From contig CAKOVA010000009.1 in the NCBI GenBank assembly GCA_934120735.1, forward strand, positions 1 through 48,422: DNA of 48,422 bases. The letters are read 5' to 3'. The translations under genes and the position numbers were made by a program. This document shows, piece by piece, positions 22,021 through 30,161 of the stretch. The DNA is from an uncultured Prevotella sp. Its GTDB lineage: Bacteria > Bacteroidota > Bacteroidia > Bacteroidales > Bacteroidaceae. Position 1 is the stretch's first letter. Every line of letters begins with the position of its first letter. The notes under the pieces are model-generated. The model saw nothing but the letters and a program-made list of their open reading frames with translations. It did not search any database and was not told the DNA's origin.

Positions 22021-24495
22021 ATGACTTATAGTATCGAAAAGGTTACCACACTCATAGGTGCGCGGCGTTATGGGACAAAAAATGCACAAATAGGCTTCAT
22101 CTTGACAGATAGTCGATCGCTCTGTTTTCCCGAAGAAACTTTATTTTTTGCTTTGGTGACCGAACGTAACAATGGTCATCATTATATTCCAGAACTCTAT
22201 CAGCGCGGTGTTCGTAACTTTGTGGTTTCGGCTGTGCCAGTTGGTTACGACAAACTTTATCCTGAAGCTAACTTTCTCAAGGTGGTTGACACGCGCAAAG
22301 CCCTGCAAAGGCTTGCAGAACGGCGTCGTGATGAGTTTGACATTCCCGTCGTTGGCATCACGGGTTCCAATGGAAAAACAATGGTGAAAGAGTGGTTGTA
22401 TCAGCTTCTTTCACCCCAATTTTATGTCACCCGATCGCCTCGCAGCTACAATTCACAGATTGGTGTGCCTCTGTCGGTTTGGTTGATGAACGAGCAAACG
22501 CAGGTTGGCGTGTTCGAAGCAGGAATCAGTAAGCCAGGGGAGATGAGTGCTTTGCGTGACATCATACAACCCACCATTGCCGTGTTGACCAACCTTGGCG
22601 ACGCGCATCAGGAGAATTTCGGACTCATCGAGGATAAATGTCGTGAAAAACTTATCCTCTTCCACGATGCTGAAACCCTAATTTATCCTGCTGACGATGA
22701 AATTATCAGCAAGGTCATCACTGAATACGACTATCCTGGTGAACGACTTTATTGGTCGATGAAGGACAAAGAGGCACCGTTCTTTGTGAAATTTGTCGAG
22801 AAGAAAGAAACCATGACGACCGTCACCTATATATATAAAGGTAAGGAAGATTGGTATTCGCTGCCGTTCATCGATGAGGCTTCTGTGGTCAATTCCATTG
22901 TCTGCGCCATCGTGTCATTACACTTGGGGGTAACACCAGACGTGCTGGATCAACGCATGCAACAACTTGAACCTGTAGCCATGCGACTTGAGGTGAAAGA
23001 GGGACAGCATGGGTGTACGCTCATCAACGACTCCTACAACTCGGACATCAATTCTCTGGACATTGCACTCGACTTCATGAACCGTCGCCCTGACCATCAA
23101 GGGCGTAGCCGAACGTTGGTCTTGAGCGACATTGATCAGAGTGGACGAGAGGCATCCGAACTATACAGAGAGGTTTCCAACTTAGCCGTAAAGCGTGGTG
23201 TGACTAAGCTGATTGGTATCGGTCCGCAGCTTACTGAGCAGCAAGATGCCATCAAAGTGACGCAGAAGTATTTCTTTCCAACGGTAGAAGCTTTTATCAA
23301 GAGTGGTGTGTTCCATGCGTTGCGCGATGAGGTAATCCTGCTGAAGGGTGCCCGCAGGTTTGGATTTGACAGGCTTAGCGAGTTACTTGTGCAGAAAGTG
23401 CATGAGACAATCCTTGAGGTGAACCTCAATGCGGTGGTTGACAACCTGAATCATTTCCGTTCATTCTTGAAGCAGTCCACGAAGTTGGTCTGCATGATTA
23501 AGGCAGATGCTTACGGCGCGGGTGCAGTAGAGATTGCCAAGACGCTGCAAGACCATCGTGTGGATTATTTGGCTGTGGCGGTTGCCGATGAGGGTGTGAC
23601 ACTCAGAAAGAATGGCATCACTGCCAATATCATGGTGATGAACCCCGAAATGAGCTCGTTTAAAACGCTTTTCGATTACGACTTGGAACCCGAAGTGTAC
23701 TCTTTCCGCTTACTGGAAGCACTCATCAAGGCTGCCGAGAAAGAGGGTATCACCGACTATCCTGTACATATCAAGCTTGATACGGGCATGCATCGGCTTG
23801 GATTTGATCCCAATAATGACATGGAGCGGTTGATAGAACGTTTGAAACATCAAGACGCCATCATTCCGCGTTCGGTATTTTCGCATTTCGTAGGGTCGGA
23901 TAACGATGACTTTGACAACTTCTCCGCACAACAGTTCGCTTTGTTTGATAAGGCAAGTAAACAGTTGCAAGCCGCTTTTCAACACAAGATTTTGCGCCAT
24001 ATAGACAACTCTGCCGGTATTGAACATTTCCCCGAGCGGCAGCTGGACATGTGCAGGCTGGGCTTAGGACTGTATGGCATCGACCCTCGAAACAACCAAG
24101 TAATCAATCACGTCAGTACCTTAAAAACCACAATTCTGCAAATGCGTATGGTCAAAGCTGGCGATACGGTAGGTTATAGCCGAAAGGGAAAGATTGAACA
24201 CGATAGCATGATTGCTGCCATTCCCATCGGTTATGCCGATGGATTGAATCGGCGTTTGGGCAATCGGCATGGCTTTTGTTTGGTTAATGAGCAGCGTGCC
24301 TACTATGTGGGCAACATTTGTATGGACGTGGCCATGATTGACGTGACGGGAATTGATTGCAAGGAAGGCGACCAAGTGGAGATTTTTGGCGATCATTTGC
24401 CTGTGACCGTACTCTCAGACACGCTCGAAACCATCCCTTACGAGGTGCTTACGGGGGTGAGCAACAGGGTAAAGCGGGTGTATTATCAAGATTGA
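22021..24495 (+). CDS. murF-alr: bifunctional MurF ligase / alanine racemase fusion
   Basis: An 824-residue cytoplasmic enzyme joining two steps of cell-wall synthesis. Residues 1 to about 455 are MurF (adds D-Ala-D-Ala to UDP-MurNAc-tripeptide): ATP loop GITGSNGKTMVKEW near 111-124, and NDSYNSDINSL. From about 465 the alanine racemase follows: PLP lysine in MIKADAYGAGA (~493), GYSRKGK with the catalytic Tyr (~718), and NICMDVAMIDV. The fusion is a known trait of Bacteroidetes; it puts production and use of D-Ala in one chain. A TTG start at 22012 was dismissed in favour of the ATG at 22021. A terminator follows. Confidence 0.95.
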   Translation: MTYSIEKVTTLIGARRYGTKNAQIGFILTDSRSLCFPEETLFFALVTERNNGHHYIPELYQRGVRNFVVSAVPVGYDKLYPEANFLKVVDTRKALQRLAERRRDEFDIPVVGITGSNGKTMVKEWLYQLLSPQFYVTRSPRSYNSQIGVPLSVWLMNEQTQVGVFEAGISKPGEMSALRDIIQPTIAVLTNLGDAHQENFGLIEDKCREKLILFHDAETLIYPADDEIISKVITEYDYPGERLYWSMKDKEAPFFVKFVEKKETMTTVTYIYKGKEDWYSLPFIDEASVVNSIVCAIVSLHLGVTPDVLDQRMQQLEPVAMRLEVKEGQHGCTLINDSYNSDINSLDIALDFMNRRPDHQGRSRTLVLSDIDQSGREASELYREVSNLAVKRGVTKLIGIGPQLTEQQDAIKVTQKYFFPTVEAFIKSGVFHALRDEVILLKGARRFGFDRLSELLVQKVHETILEVNLNAVVDNLNHFRSFLKQSTKLVCMIKADAYGAGAVEIAKTLQDHRVDYLAVAVADEGVTLRKNGITANIMVMNPEMSSFKTLFDYDLEPEVYSFRLLEALIKAAEKEGITDYPVHIKLDTGMHRLGFDPNNDMERLIERLKHQDAIIPRSVFSHFVGSDNDDFDNFSAQQFALFDKASKQLQAAFQHKILRHIDNSAGIEHFPERQLDMCRLGLGLYGIDPRNNQVINHVSTLKTTILQMRMVKAGDTVGYSRKGKIEHDSMIAAIPIGYADGLNRRLGNRHGFCLVNEQRAYYVGNICMDVAMIDVTGIDCKEGDQVEIFGDHLPVTVLSDTLETIPYEVLTGVSNRVKRVYYQD

Positions 24496-24511
24496 TGAAT
24501 AAGTTATGAAT

Positions 24512-24543
24512 AAGTTGAAGTCAAGGAAGGCTTCAACTTTTTT
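24512..24543 (+). terminator. intrinsic terminator of murF-alr
   Basis: Stem aagttgaag/cttcaactt (9 bp) with a 10-base loop, followed by a T-run. It starts 17 bases after the stop codon. Confidence 0.85.
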
Positions 24544-24674
24544 GCTATAGGATAAGAGAAATGAAGTCATGAACACGTTGTGTTTAAAGTTCTTCGTTTC
24601 TCTTGTCTTGTTTGTTAAGTCGATTGTCGTGGCTGTGTCAACGGCACCCGTCATGTATGGATGGCCACTCATTC

Positions 24675-25148
24675 TCAATTCTTCGGCGATGGCTTCTCCG
24701 TGGCCGAATAGTTGATACGCAGGGCGTTAGCCTTTCTTAGTGCCAGCTTTACCTCGTTTAATGTGCTCATTCGCACTTGTCTGTCGGCTTTAATAGATAC
24801 CGTCATTAGCTGCAAGTCTTCGGGTGACATGCGATGACGCTCCTCGGTGATGTAGTCCACAAGGTCATCAGCTGTGACAAACTTGTCATTCAATTGGATG
24901 CGGACATTTCTTTCATTGGCTGTTCCGCCAGTAGAGAGGGGAACGCCAATGTAGACATACGACACGGCCGACTTCTTGGTAAGTCGCGTCAATTCTGTTC
25001 CTTGCGGCACACGATACTTCACTTTGAGCGTCACCTCACGCATGTGAGTTACGATCATGAAGAAAAACAGCACCGTGAAGATCAAGTCGGGTAGGGATGC
25101 CGTGTTCAGGTTCGGCACAAAATGTTGTCGCTTTCTGAAGCTAATCAT
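24675..25148 (-). CDS. ExbD/TolR-family protein (second copy)
   Basis: A 157-residue biopolymer transport protein. A short cytoplasmic N-terminus (RKRQHFVPNLNTASLPDLIF) precedes one transmembrane helix. The aspartate in LPDLIFTVLFFFM is at the place of the proton-relay Asp of ExbD/TolR. The periplasmic domain follows. The start at 25148 overlaps the previous stop by 4 bases (ATGA). The frame to 25238 lies within the other exbD. It forms one energiser with the ExbB-like protein and the other ExbD. No TonB gene is in the operon. Confidence 0.85.
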   Translation of the reverse strand: MISFRKRQHFVPNLNTASLPDLIFTVLFFFMIVTHMREVTLKVKYRVPQGTELTRLTKKSAVSYVYIGVPLSTGGTANERNVRIQLNDKFVTADDLVDYITEERHRMSPEDLQLMTVSIKADRQVRMSTLNEVKLALRKANALRINYSATEKPSPKN

Positions 25149-25675
25149 GGCTTGGCTCCTTCCACACTTGTTTGATATGTCTCTGCAATCCGTTGCGGAC
25201 ACTGTTCCATGATGACATTCCGTTGAGCCTCGTTGCATGCTTCGAGTGCTTGCCCATATCGTTGGCGGGCCAGGCGGTTGCGCACGTTTTTATACGCAGT
25301 CATCAGCTCGTTTTGCAGGTTGAAGTAGGTTTCGTATGCCGACTCGGGTGATGCGCTTACAGATATGAGATGCTCTTTGCCTACTCTTGTGATGAATTCC
25401 TCCGTCCTGATGCGCAACTCGTCCCTGTTGATGGGCTGCCCATTGAGCAGTAATACATTGCCTTCCGTTATTTTCAGCTCCATCAGTTTGCCCTTATCTA
25501 CCAAGCTCTCTTGTTCAATCTTTTCCTGCTGTGCCGGTGGCAACTGCCTGCGCAGTCCTTTATCCACGTCCATAGAGGTGGTTACCAAGAAGAATATCAG
25601 CAGCATAAACGAGATGTCGGCCGTTGAAGTGGTGTTCAGTCCAGGGATGTCATGTCTTCTTTTCCTAATCAGCAT
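25145..25675 (-). CDS. ExbD/TolR-family protein (first copy)
   Basis: A 176-residue ExbD. The N-terminus RKRRHDIPGLNTTSTADISFMLLIFFLVTTSM has the family pattern with the conserved Asp at the start of the single helix. The periplasmic part includes NGQPINRDEL. It overlaps the upstream membrane-protein gene by 11 bases and the next exbD by 4, so all are translated as a unit. Two different ExbD chains per ExbB are common in Bacteroidetes and allow a mixed dimer inside the pentameric channel. Confidence 0.88.
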   Translation of the reverse strand: MLIRKRRHDIPGLNTTSTADISFMLLIFFLVTTSMDVDKGLRRQLPPAQQEKIEQESLVDKGKLMELKITEGNVLLLNGQPINRDELRIRTEEFITRVGKEHLISVSASPESAYETYFNLQNELMTAYKNVRNRLARQRYGQALEACNEAQRNVIMEQCPQRIAETYQTSVEGAKP

Positions 25676-26186
25676 GTTCTCTTTTTTGCTTACGATAATA
25701 TCTTGTCATGCCAAAAGCCACAGCCAAGGCAGCCGCTATCAATAGGAAGATGGAGGTGTTAATGAACTGGTCGGCCATGCGAAGGAGCATGCCGTCCGTG
25801 AAACTCTTTCCGTTAGTCATCAGCGGTTGTGTTGAACCCAATACAAATGTCAGGACGAAGACCATCAGCGTTCCACCCGCCACGCAGCGACTAATTAATG
25901 ATGTGGGGATGCCATTGCATACCTTTGACTCGCTGCGCCGGCGTTTTGTTTCATGCAAGATTGACCAAACACCGATGCCAACGGTAGTGACCAACAGCGC
26001 ATACATGAAGAAGAGTAGGGCGGTAGTGAGTAAAGGCTCGTTAAAGTCGGGGTTCTCAACGTACGGCTGGTCATAGCCCACCAGATAGTAGAGGGCGAAC
26101 AGGCAGACCATCAGAGCTGATAATGCGTACAGCACCCACCTGGAGAGCTGTTCCGTTGAACGATGCTGTAGGTCGATGTGCTTCAT
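25665..26186 (-). CDS. four-helix membrane protein of the ExbBD operon, unknown
   Basis: A 173-residue protein with four hydrophobic helices: VLYALSALMVCLFALYYLVG, TTALLFFMYALLVTTVGIGVW, GGTLMVFVLTFVLG and FINTSIFLLIAAALAVAFGM. It resembles nothing I can name outside Bacteroidetes. It starts on the last bases of the exbB gene (4-base overlap) and overlaps exbD by 11, which points to a structural or assembly partner of the energiser. Confidence 0.75.
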   Translation of the reverse strand: MKHIDLQHRSTEQLSRWVLYALSALMVCLFALYYLVGYDQPYVENPDFNEPLLTTALLFFMYALLVTTVGIGVWSILHETKRRRSESKVCNGIPTSLISRCVAGGTLMVFVLTFVLGSTQPLMTNGKSFTDGMLLRMADQFINTSIFLLIAAALAVAFGMTRYYRKQKREHAD

Positions 26187-27013
26187 TTCGATAATTTGTG
26201 TTTCATCAGTGCATCAAGCAGCGTGATGGCCGACTCTTCCATCTGTGCCGTGATATGGTCTATTTTTGACAGGATGTAATTGTAAAACACCTGTAAGATG
26301 AGGGCTACGATAATTCCGAAAATCGTGGTGATGAGTGCCACCTTCATACCCGCGGCCACGATGGTGGGACTGATGTCGCCGGCCACCTGTATCTGGTCGA
26401 ACGTCATAATCATGCCAATGACCGTTCCTAAGAAACCCAACGAAGGAGCCATGGCGATGAACAGGGTAATCCACGAACAGCCTTTCTCCAGGTTGCTGGC
26501 TTGGACGGATCCGTAAGATGCCACCGAACGTTCTATGTTCTCAATCGGTTCGTCCACACGCCTTAACCCCTCGTAGCACATCGAGGCCACGGGGCCGCGT
26601 GTCGTTTGGCACTGTTGCTTGGCTTCTTCCAAATCCTTGCTCTCAATCTTTGTGGTTACATCGGCCATGAATCGCTTGGCATCTATCTCTGACAAGCTGA
26701 GGTAAATGATGCGCTCGATGCAGAACGCCAAGCCTAAGATGAGCACTAAGGCCACCAACGACATGAAGCCGGCGTTGCCTTCAATGAACTTGGTTTTCAA
26801 AAACTGGTGCACGCCATTGCTTTCTGTGACCATGCCCATACTGTCGGTTGAGGCCGCAAGGTCTTCGCTCATCGCAGCCTGTATGGCACTGTCGTTTTGC
26901 GCAACCGATATAGAATCTGCATGGCTGGGCTGTTGGGCTGACAAAGCCATGGTATGAGCAAAGATGAAAAATGAGGCTATAAAGAGCTTGGTAAACAACA
27001 TTTTCATTTTCAA
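26183..27013 (-). CDS. MotA/TolQ/ExbB proton-channel family protein
   Basis: A 276-residue protein. An N-terminal export signal (LFTKLFIASFFIFAHTMALSAQ) and a Ser/Asp-rich periplasmic stretch precede a first helix (GFMSLVALVLILGLAFCIERI). The two channel helices follow: SWITLFIAMAPSLGFLGTVIGM (the family signature) and VALITTIFGIIVALILQVFYN. ExbB subunits form the proton pore that drives TonB or other envelope machines. An N-terminal signal plus linker is typical in Bacteroidetes. It heads the operon exbB - membrane protein - exbD - exbD and has its own promoter. Confidence 0.9.
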   Translation of the reverse strand: MKMKMLFTKLFIASFFIFAHTMALSAQQPSHADSISVAQNDSAIQAAMSEDLAASTDSMGMVTESNGVHQFLKTKFIEGNAGFMSLVALVLILGLAFCIERIIYLSLSEIDAKRFMADVTTKIESKDLEEAKQQCQTTRGPVASMCYEGLRRVDEPIENIERSVASYGSVQASNLEKGCSWITLFIAMAPSLGFLGTVIGMIMTFDQIQVAGDISPTIVAAGMKVALITTIFGIIVALILQVFYNYILSKIDHITAQMEESAITLLDALMKHKLSK

Positions 27014-27030
27014 GTTATTGTTTCAAGGTG

Positions 27031-27046
27031 CAGACGGTACAGTCTG
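27031..27046. promoter_or_regulatory. short palindrome in the exbB leader
   Basis: cagac and gtctg flank 6 bases within the leader, between the promoter and the exbB start. It may be an operator or leader hairpin. Confidence 0.25.
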
Positions 27047-27069
27047 TTTACCTTATTTTATAGTGAGGT

Positions 27070-27101
27070 CAAAGGTACATATTTTGACCAATAACGCCAA
27101 G
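27070..27101 (-). promoter_or_regulatory. promoter of the exbB-exbD operon
   Basis: The minus strand has CTTG, 20 bases, TACCTTTG. The -7 box is perfect and the -33 box matches three of four. Confidence 0.6.
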
Positions 27102-27387
27102 TGATGCATGCATAAATATCTTTAAACGCCTTCAATTCGTGCGAATGCCACAGAACAGGATAGCGCGATTTTAGTAGAATCTGATAAAAAGACAGACTAA
27201 AGGGACGCGTGTATCTCCGCATTCACTAGTTGGAATGGTTAATTTTGATGGTGAAAAGTTGTCAGTACGGGAGATGTCTGATTTTCAAATCTGTTGATAA
27301 GAAGTAGATATTTCTAAGCGCCTTATTATTAGCATCTTACAAAGAGATTTAATCTGATGTTTGGTGAACGTTTGCTTTGCCCTTCAA
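27102..27387. other. gene-free stretch upstream of the exb operon
   Basis: No gene or RNA is recognised here. It leads into the tandem array at 27388-27475. Confidence 0.5.
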
Positions 27388-27475
27388 TGTCAATGACTTT
27401 GGTAGTTAAACTCAATGACTTTGGGCTTCAAACTCAATGACCTTGGGCTTCAAACTCAATGACATTGTCTTTTTC
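27388..27475. repeat. four-copy 22-bp tandem repeat
   Basis: Units start at 27388, 27410, 27432 and 27454. The two central ones are actcaatgactttgggcttc plus aa and the same with one change; the outer ones are diverged at one end. All keep the core tcaatgac. The period equals about two helical turns, so bound proteins would lie on one face. Confidence 0.75.
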
Positions 27476-27522
27476 CTAAAATCAGTTTAAATTCCAAGCA
27501 CTTAGACTAAAAGTAGGGAAAA

Positions 27523-27553
27523 TGAAAAAAGGATGGCCTTCAAGACCATCCTT
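27523..27553 (-). terminator. intrinsic terminator of the tRNA-Arg gene
   Basis: On the minus strand AAGGATGG, 9-base loop, CCATCCTT, then a T-run. It begins 5 bases after the 3' end of the tRNA. Confidence 0.85.
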
Positions 27554-27558
27554 CTGTG

Positions 27559-27632
27559 TGACTCCCGCGGGATTCAAACCCACAACCTTCTGATCCGTAG
27601 TCAGATGCTCTATTCAGTTGAGCTAGGGAGCC
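27559..27632 (-). tRNA. tRNA-Arg (anticodon ACG)
   Basis: A 74-nt cloverleaf read leftward. The acceptor GGCTCCC pairs with GGGAGTC (one G-U) and the discriminator is A. The D-arm is GCTC...GAGC. The anticodon stem TCTGA/TCAGA carries the loop CTACGGA, anticodon ACG (reads CGN after inosine formation). The T-arm is GTGGG TTTGAAT CCCGC. CCA is not encoded. It is a single-gene unit with a perfect promoter and terminator. Confidence 0.97.
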
Positions 27633-27664
27633 GTTAGGCAATTCACTTTTTGTGATTGCGAGTG

Positions 27665-27696
27665 CAAAGGTAAAAGGTTTTTATGTAACCGCCAAA
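27665..27696 (-). promoter_or_regulatory. promoter of tRNA-Arg
   Basis: The minus strand has TTTG, 20 bases, TACCTTTG: full match, about 33 bases upstream of the mature 5' end. Confidence 0.8.
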
Positions 27697-27801
27697 TCTT
27701 TTTCTGATTTTTTTAGAACTTTCGTGAAAATCGGTGCAAAATGTCAGCTGGTGGGATGGATGCTGTCTGGCTTCACTTTTCGTCTACTTGCTCGTACAAA
27801 T

Positions 27802-27828
27802 AAAAACGCCACCCATAGTGGATGGCGT
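27802..27828 (-). terminator. intrinsic terminator of htpG
   Basis: On the minus strand ACGCCA and TGGCGT pair with an inner CCA/TGG (one mismatch), followed by TTTTTA. It lies 50 bases past the htpG stop. Confidence 0.75.
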
Positions 27829-27878
27829 CTTATCTGACTTGAGTTTAAAAATCTTACTTATTCAGTATTGATGACCGT

Positions 27879-29933
27879 CTATTTAATCAAATCAACACTG
27901 CGTTTGAGGAAGGCGTCGAGTGATGCTCCCTTGAGCATGCCATTCTGCAGCAGGGCAAGGTCGATGAGCTGATGCACCACTTGGTTGTCCTTGGCAGCCT
28001 TGGCGATGACGGCCGTCTTCTTCTCTTTCTGCTCCTTGAGGGCTTTTTCAGTGTTCTGCAAATCGTCTTTCTCTTCTTGCGTCACCTCTTCCGGCTTCTT
28101 CTTGTCTTGACTCTGGTGCAGTGCGGCCAAGCGAGCTTCCTGACCTTTTATCTCACTGAGTATCGGTTTCAGCTCTGTTTCGGTCGCCTTGTTGCTCTTG
28201 GCAAGAACGTCCTGGATGAGTCGGTGGTCGCTGTTCAGCACCAAGGTGTACATGTCGGGCATGCTACCATAGAAAGCCATGCCAGCCTGGAACTTGCTCA
28301 TGTCCTTCATACGGCGCATGTACTCGCTTTGTGTGATGACCAACGGAGATGCTGTTTCACCTAAAGGCTGAACTTCTACGTTGAACTCAACCTGGGCCAT
28401 CTTTGGCATTTGCGACTTGAATACTTGTGACAGATTGTCGCTTTCCTCGCTCGAAAGTTTGTTTTCTTTGGCATCCTCCTTCACAATCAGACGGTCGATG
28501 ATGTCGCCATCCACACGTGTAAAGCGGCATTTCTCAAACTTTTGTTCAAACATGGATACGGTAGCCACATCCAGTTGTCCGTCGAACAGCAAAACATTAT
28601 ACCCCTTAGCCTTGGCAGACTCGATGAATGAGTACTGTTCATCCTTGTCGGTGGCGTAAAGATAAATCAGTTGTCCGTCCTTATCCGTTTGCTCATCCTT
28701 AATCAAGGTCTTGTACTCATCGTATGTGAAGAACTTCCCATCAACATCCTTGAACAATGCGAAGTCTTTCGCACGCTCATAGAAATCTTCCTGTGTGAGC
28801 ATTCCGTAGTTGATGAAGATTTTGAGGTCATTCCATTTTTCCTCATAGTCTTTGCGGTTTTCCTTGAAGATAGCCTGCAAGCGGTCGGCCACTTTCTTGG
28901 TGATGTAGGTGGAAATCTTTTTCACGTTCGCATCACTTTGCAGATAACTTCGGCTCACGTTCAACGGGATGTCCGGTGAGTCGATGACGCCATGGAGCAG
29001 CGTGAGGAATTGCGGAACGATGCCTTCTACCTGATCGGTGACATATACCTGATTGCTGTAGAGTTGTATTTTGTTTGGCTGCAATTCGATGTTCGACTTT
29101 ACTCGCGGGAAGTAGAGAATGCCGGTGAGGTTGAACGGATAGTCAACGTTGAGGTGTATCCAGAACAAAGGCTCGTCCTGCATGGGGTAGAGGTTCTGGT
29201 AAAATTTCTTATAATCTTCATCTTTCAGCGTAGACGGCGTCTTTGTCCAAAGCGGTTCGGTGTCGTTGATGAGATTGTCTTCCTCAGTTTCCACCTGTTT
29301 TCCATCTTCCCACTTGGTCTTTTTGCCAAAGGCGATGGGTACGGGAAGGAACTTACAGTACTTGTTCAGCAAGCTTTCGATGCGTGATTTCTCAAGAAAT
29401 TCCTTGCAATCGTCATCTATGTAGAGCACGATGTCGCTGCCTCGGTCGGCCTTCTCTACGTTCTCAATGGTAAATTCCGGACTTCCATCGCAGCTCCATT
29501 TGACGGCTTGCTCGCCATCGCGATAGCTTTTCGTGATGATTTCCACTTTCTTGCTGACCATGAACGCAGAGTAGAAGCCCAGTCCGAAGTGTCCAATGAT
29601 GGCATTGGCGTTCTCTTTGTACTTCTCCATGAAGTCGTTCACGCCAGAAAAGGCTATCTGGTTGATGTATTTGTCTATCTCCTCAGCGTTCATACCAATG
29701 CCTCGGTCGCTGATAGTCAGCGTTCCTTGCTCTTTGTCGAGCTTGATACGAATGGTTAAGTCGCCCTCTTCGCCCTTGAAGTCGCCTTGTTTGGCCAGCG
29801 TCTTGAGCTTTTGTGTGGCGTCTACGGCATTGCTGACGAGTTCGCGTAAGAATATTTCGTGATCAGAATACAGAAATTTTTTAATGACGGGGAATATGTT
29901 TTCTGTCGTAACCCCGATGTTACCTTTTTGCAT
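27879..29933 (-). CDS. htpG: molecular chaperone HtpG (Hsp90)
   Basis: A 684-residue ATP-dependent chaperone. The N-terminal GHKL ATPase has LRELVSNAVDAT, ISDRGIGMNAEEID and GHFGLGFYSAFMVS. The middle domain has the catalytic-loop region SRSYLQSDANVKKI (usual RE[ML]LQ replaced by SYLQ as in Bacteroidetes). The C-terminal dimer domain ends at DAFLKRSVDLIK. The frame extends to 29966, but MQKGNIGVTTENIFPVIKKF is the family start. Terminator downstream. No clear TAnnTTTG promoter with -33 is visible, only TATACTTTG with one extra base, so a heat-shock or alternative promoter may be used. Confidence 0.96.
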   Translation of the reverse strand: MQKGNIGVTTENIFPVIKKFLYSDHEIFLRELVSNAVDATQKLKTLAKQGDFKGEEGDLTIRIKLDKEQGTLTISDRGIGMNAEEIDKYINQIAFSGVNDFMEKYKENANAIIGHFGLGFYSAFMVSKKVEIITKSYRDGEQAVKWSCDGSPEFTIENVEKADRGSDIVLYIDDDCKEFLEKSRIESLLNKYCKFLPVPIAFGKKTKWEDGKQVETEEDNLINDTEPLWTKTPSTLKDEDYKKFYQNLYPMQDEPLFWIHLNVDYPFNLTGILYFPRVKSNIELQPNKIQLYSNQVYVTDQVEGIVPQFLTLLHGVIDSPDIPLNVSRSYLQSDANVKKISTYITKKVADRLQAIFKENRKDYEEKWNDLKIFINYGMLTQEDFYERAKDFALFKDVDGKFFTYDEYKTLIKDEQTDKDGQLIYLYATDKDEQYSFIESAKAKGYNVLLFDGQLDVATVSMFEQKFEKCRFTRVDGDIIDRLIVKEDAKENKLSSEESDNLSQVFKSQMPKMAQVEFNVEVQPLGETASPLVITQSEYMRRMKDMSKFQAGMAFYGSMPDMYTLVLNSDHRLIQDVLAKSNKATETELKPILSEIKGQEARLAALHQSQDKKKPEEVTQEEKDDLQNTEKALKEQKEKKTAVIAKAAKDNQVVHQLIDLALLQNGMLKGASLDAFLKRSVDLIK

Positions 29934-30004
29934 ATAATGATATGTTAATAATTTTTCCAATAACATTAATGCAAATAATGTGCCAAAGTATAGTTAAAAA
30001 TAAA

Positions 30005-30116
30005 GGAGTAAGACAAATTGAAGTATTTGGACCTTGCGCTTTGGTTGAATATCAACCCTGAGTCAAGCTCCATGGTACACGAAATGCACCCGATAACTTC
30101 AATCTTGTCTTGCTCC
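30005..30116. repeat. long imperfect inverted repeat between lpd and htpG
   Basis: The arms 30005-30024 and 30096-30116 pair over 20 bases with one G-U and one bulge (ggagtaagacaaattgaagt). The 71-base centre holds a smaller ggttga/tcaacc hairpin. It could be a large terminator for the glycine cleavage operon (T-rich on the leftward side) or a small MITE-like element. Confidence 0.55.
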
Positions 30117-30161
30117 TCCTATTGTTGGATTGATGGGCTCTTGAAGGCTGCCGCATCCTTC

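Noticed and set aside
27388..27475. CRISPR array
   Set aside because: Units are contiguous 22-mers without unique spacers, and no cas gene is near.
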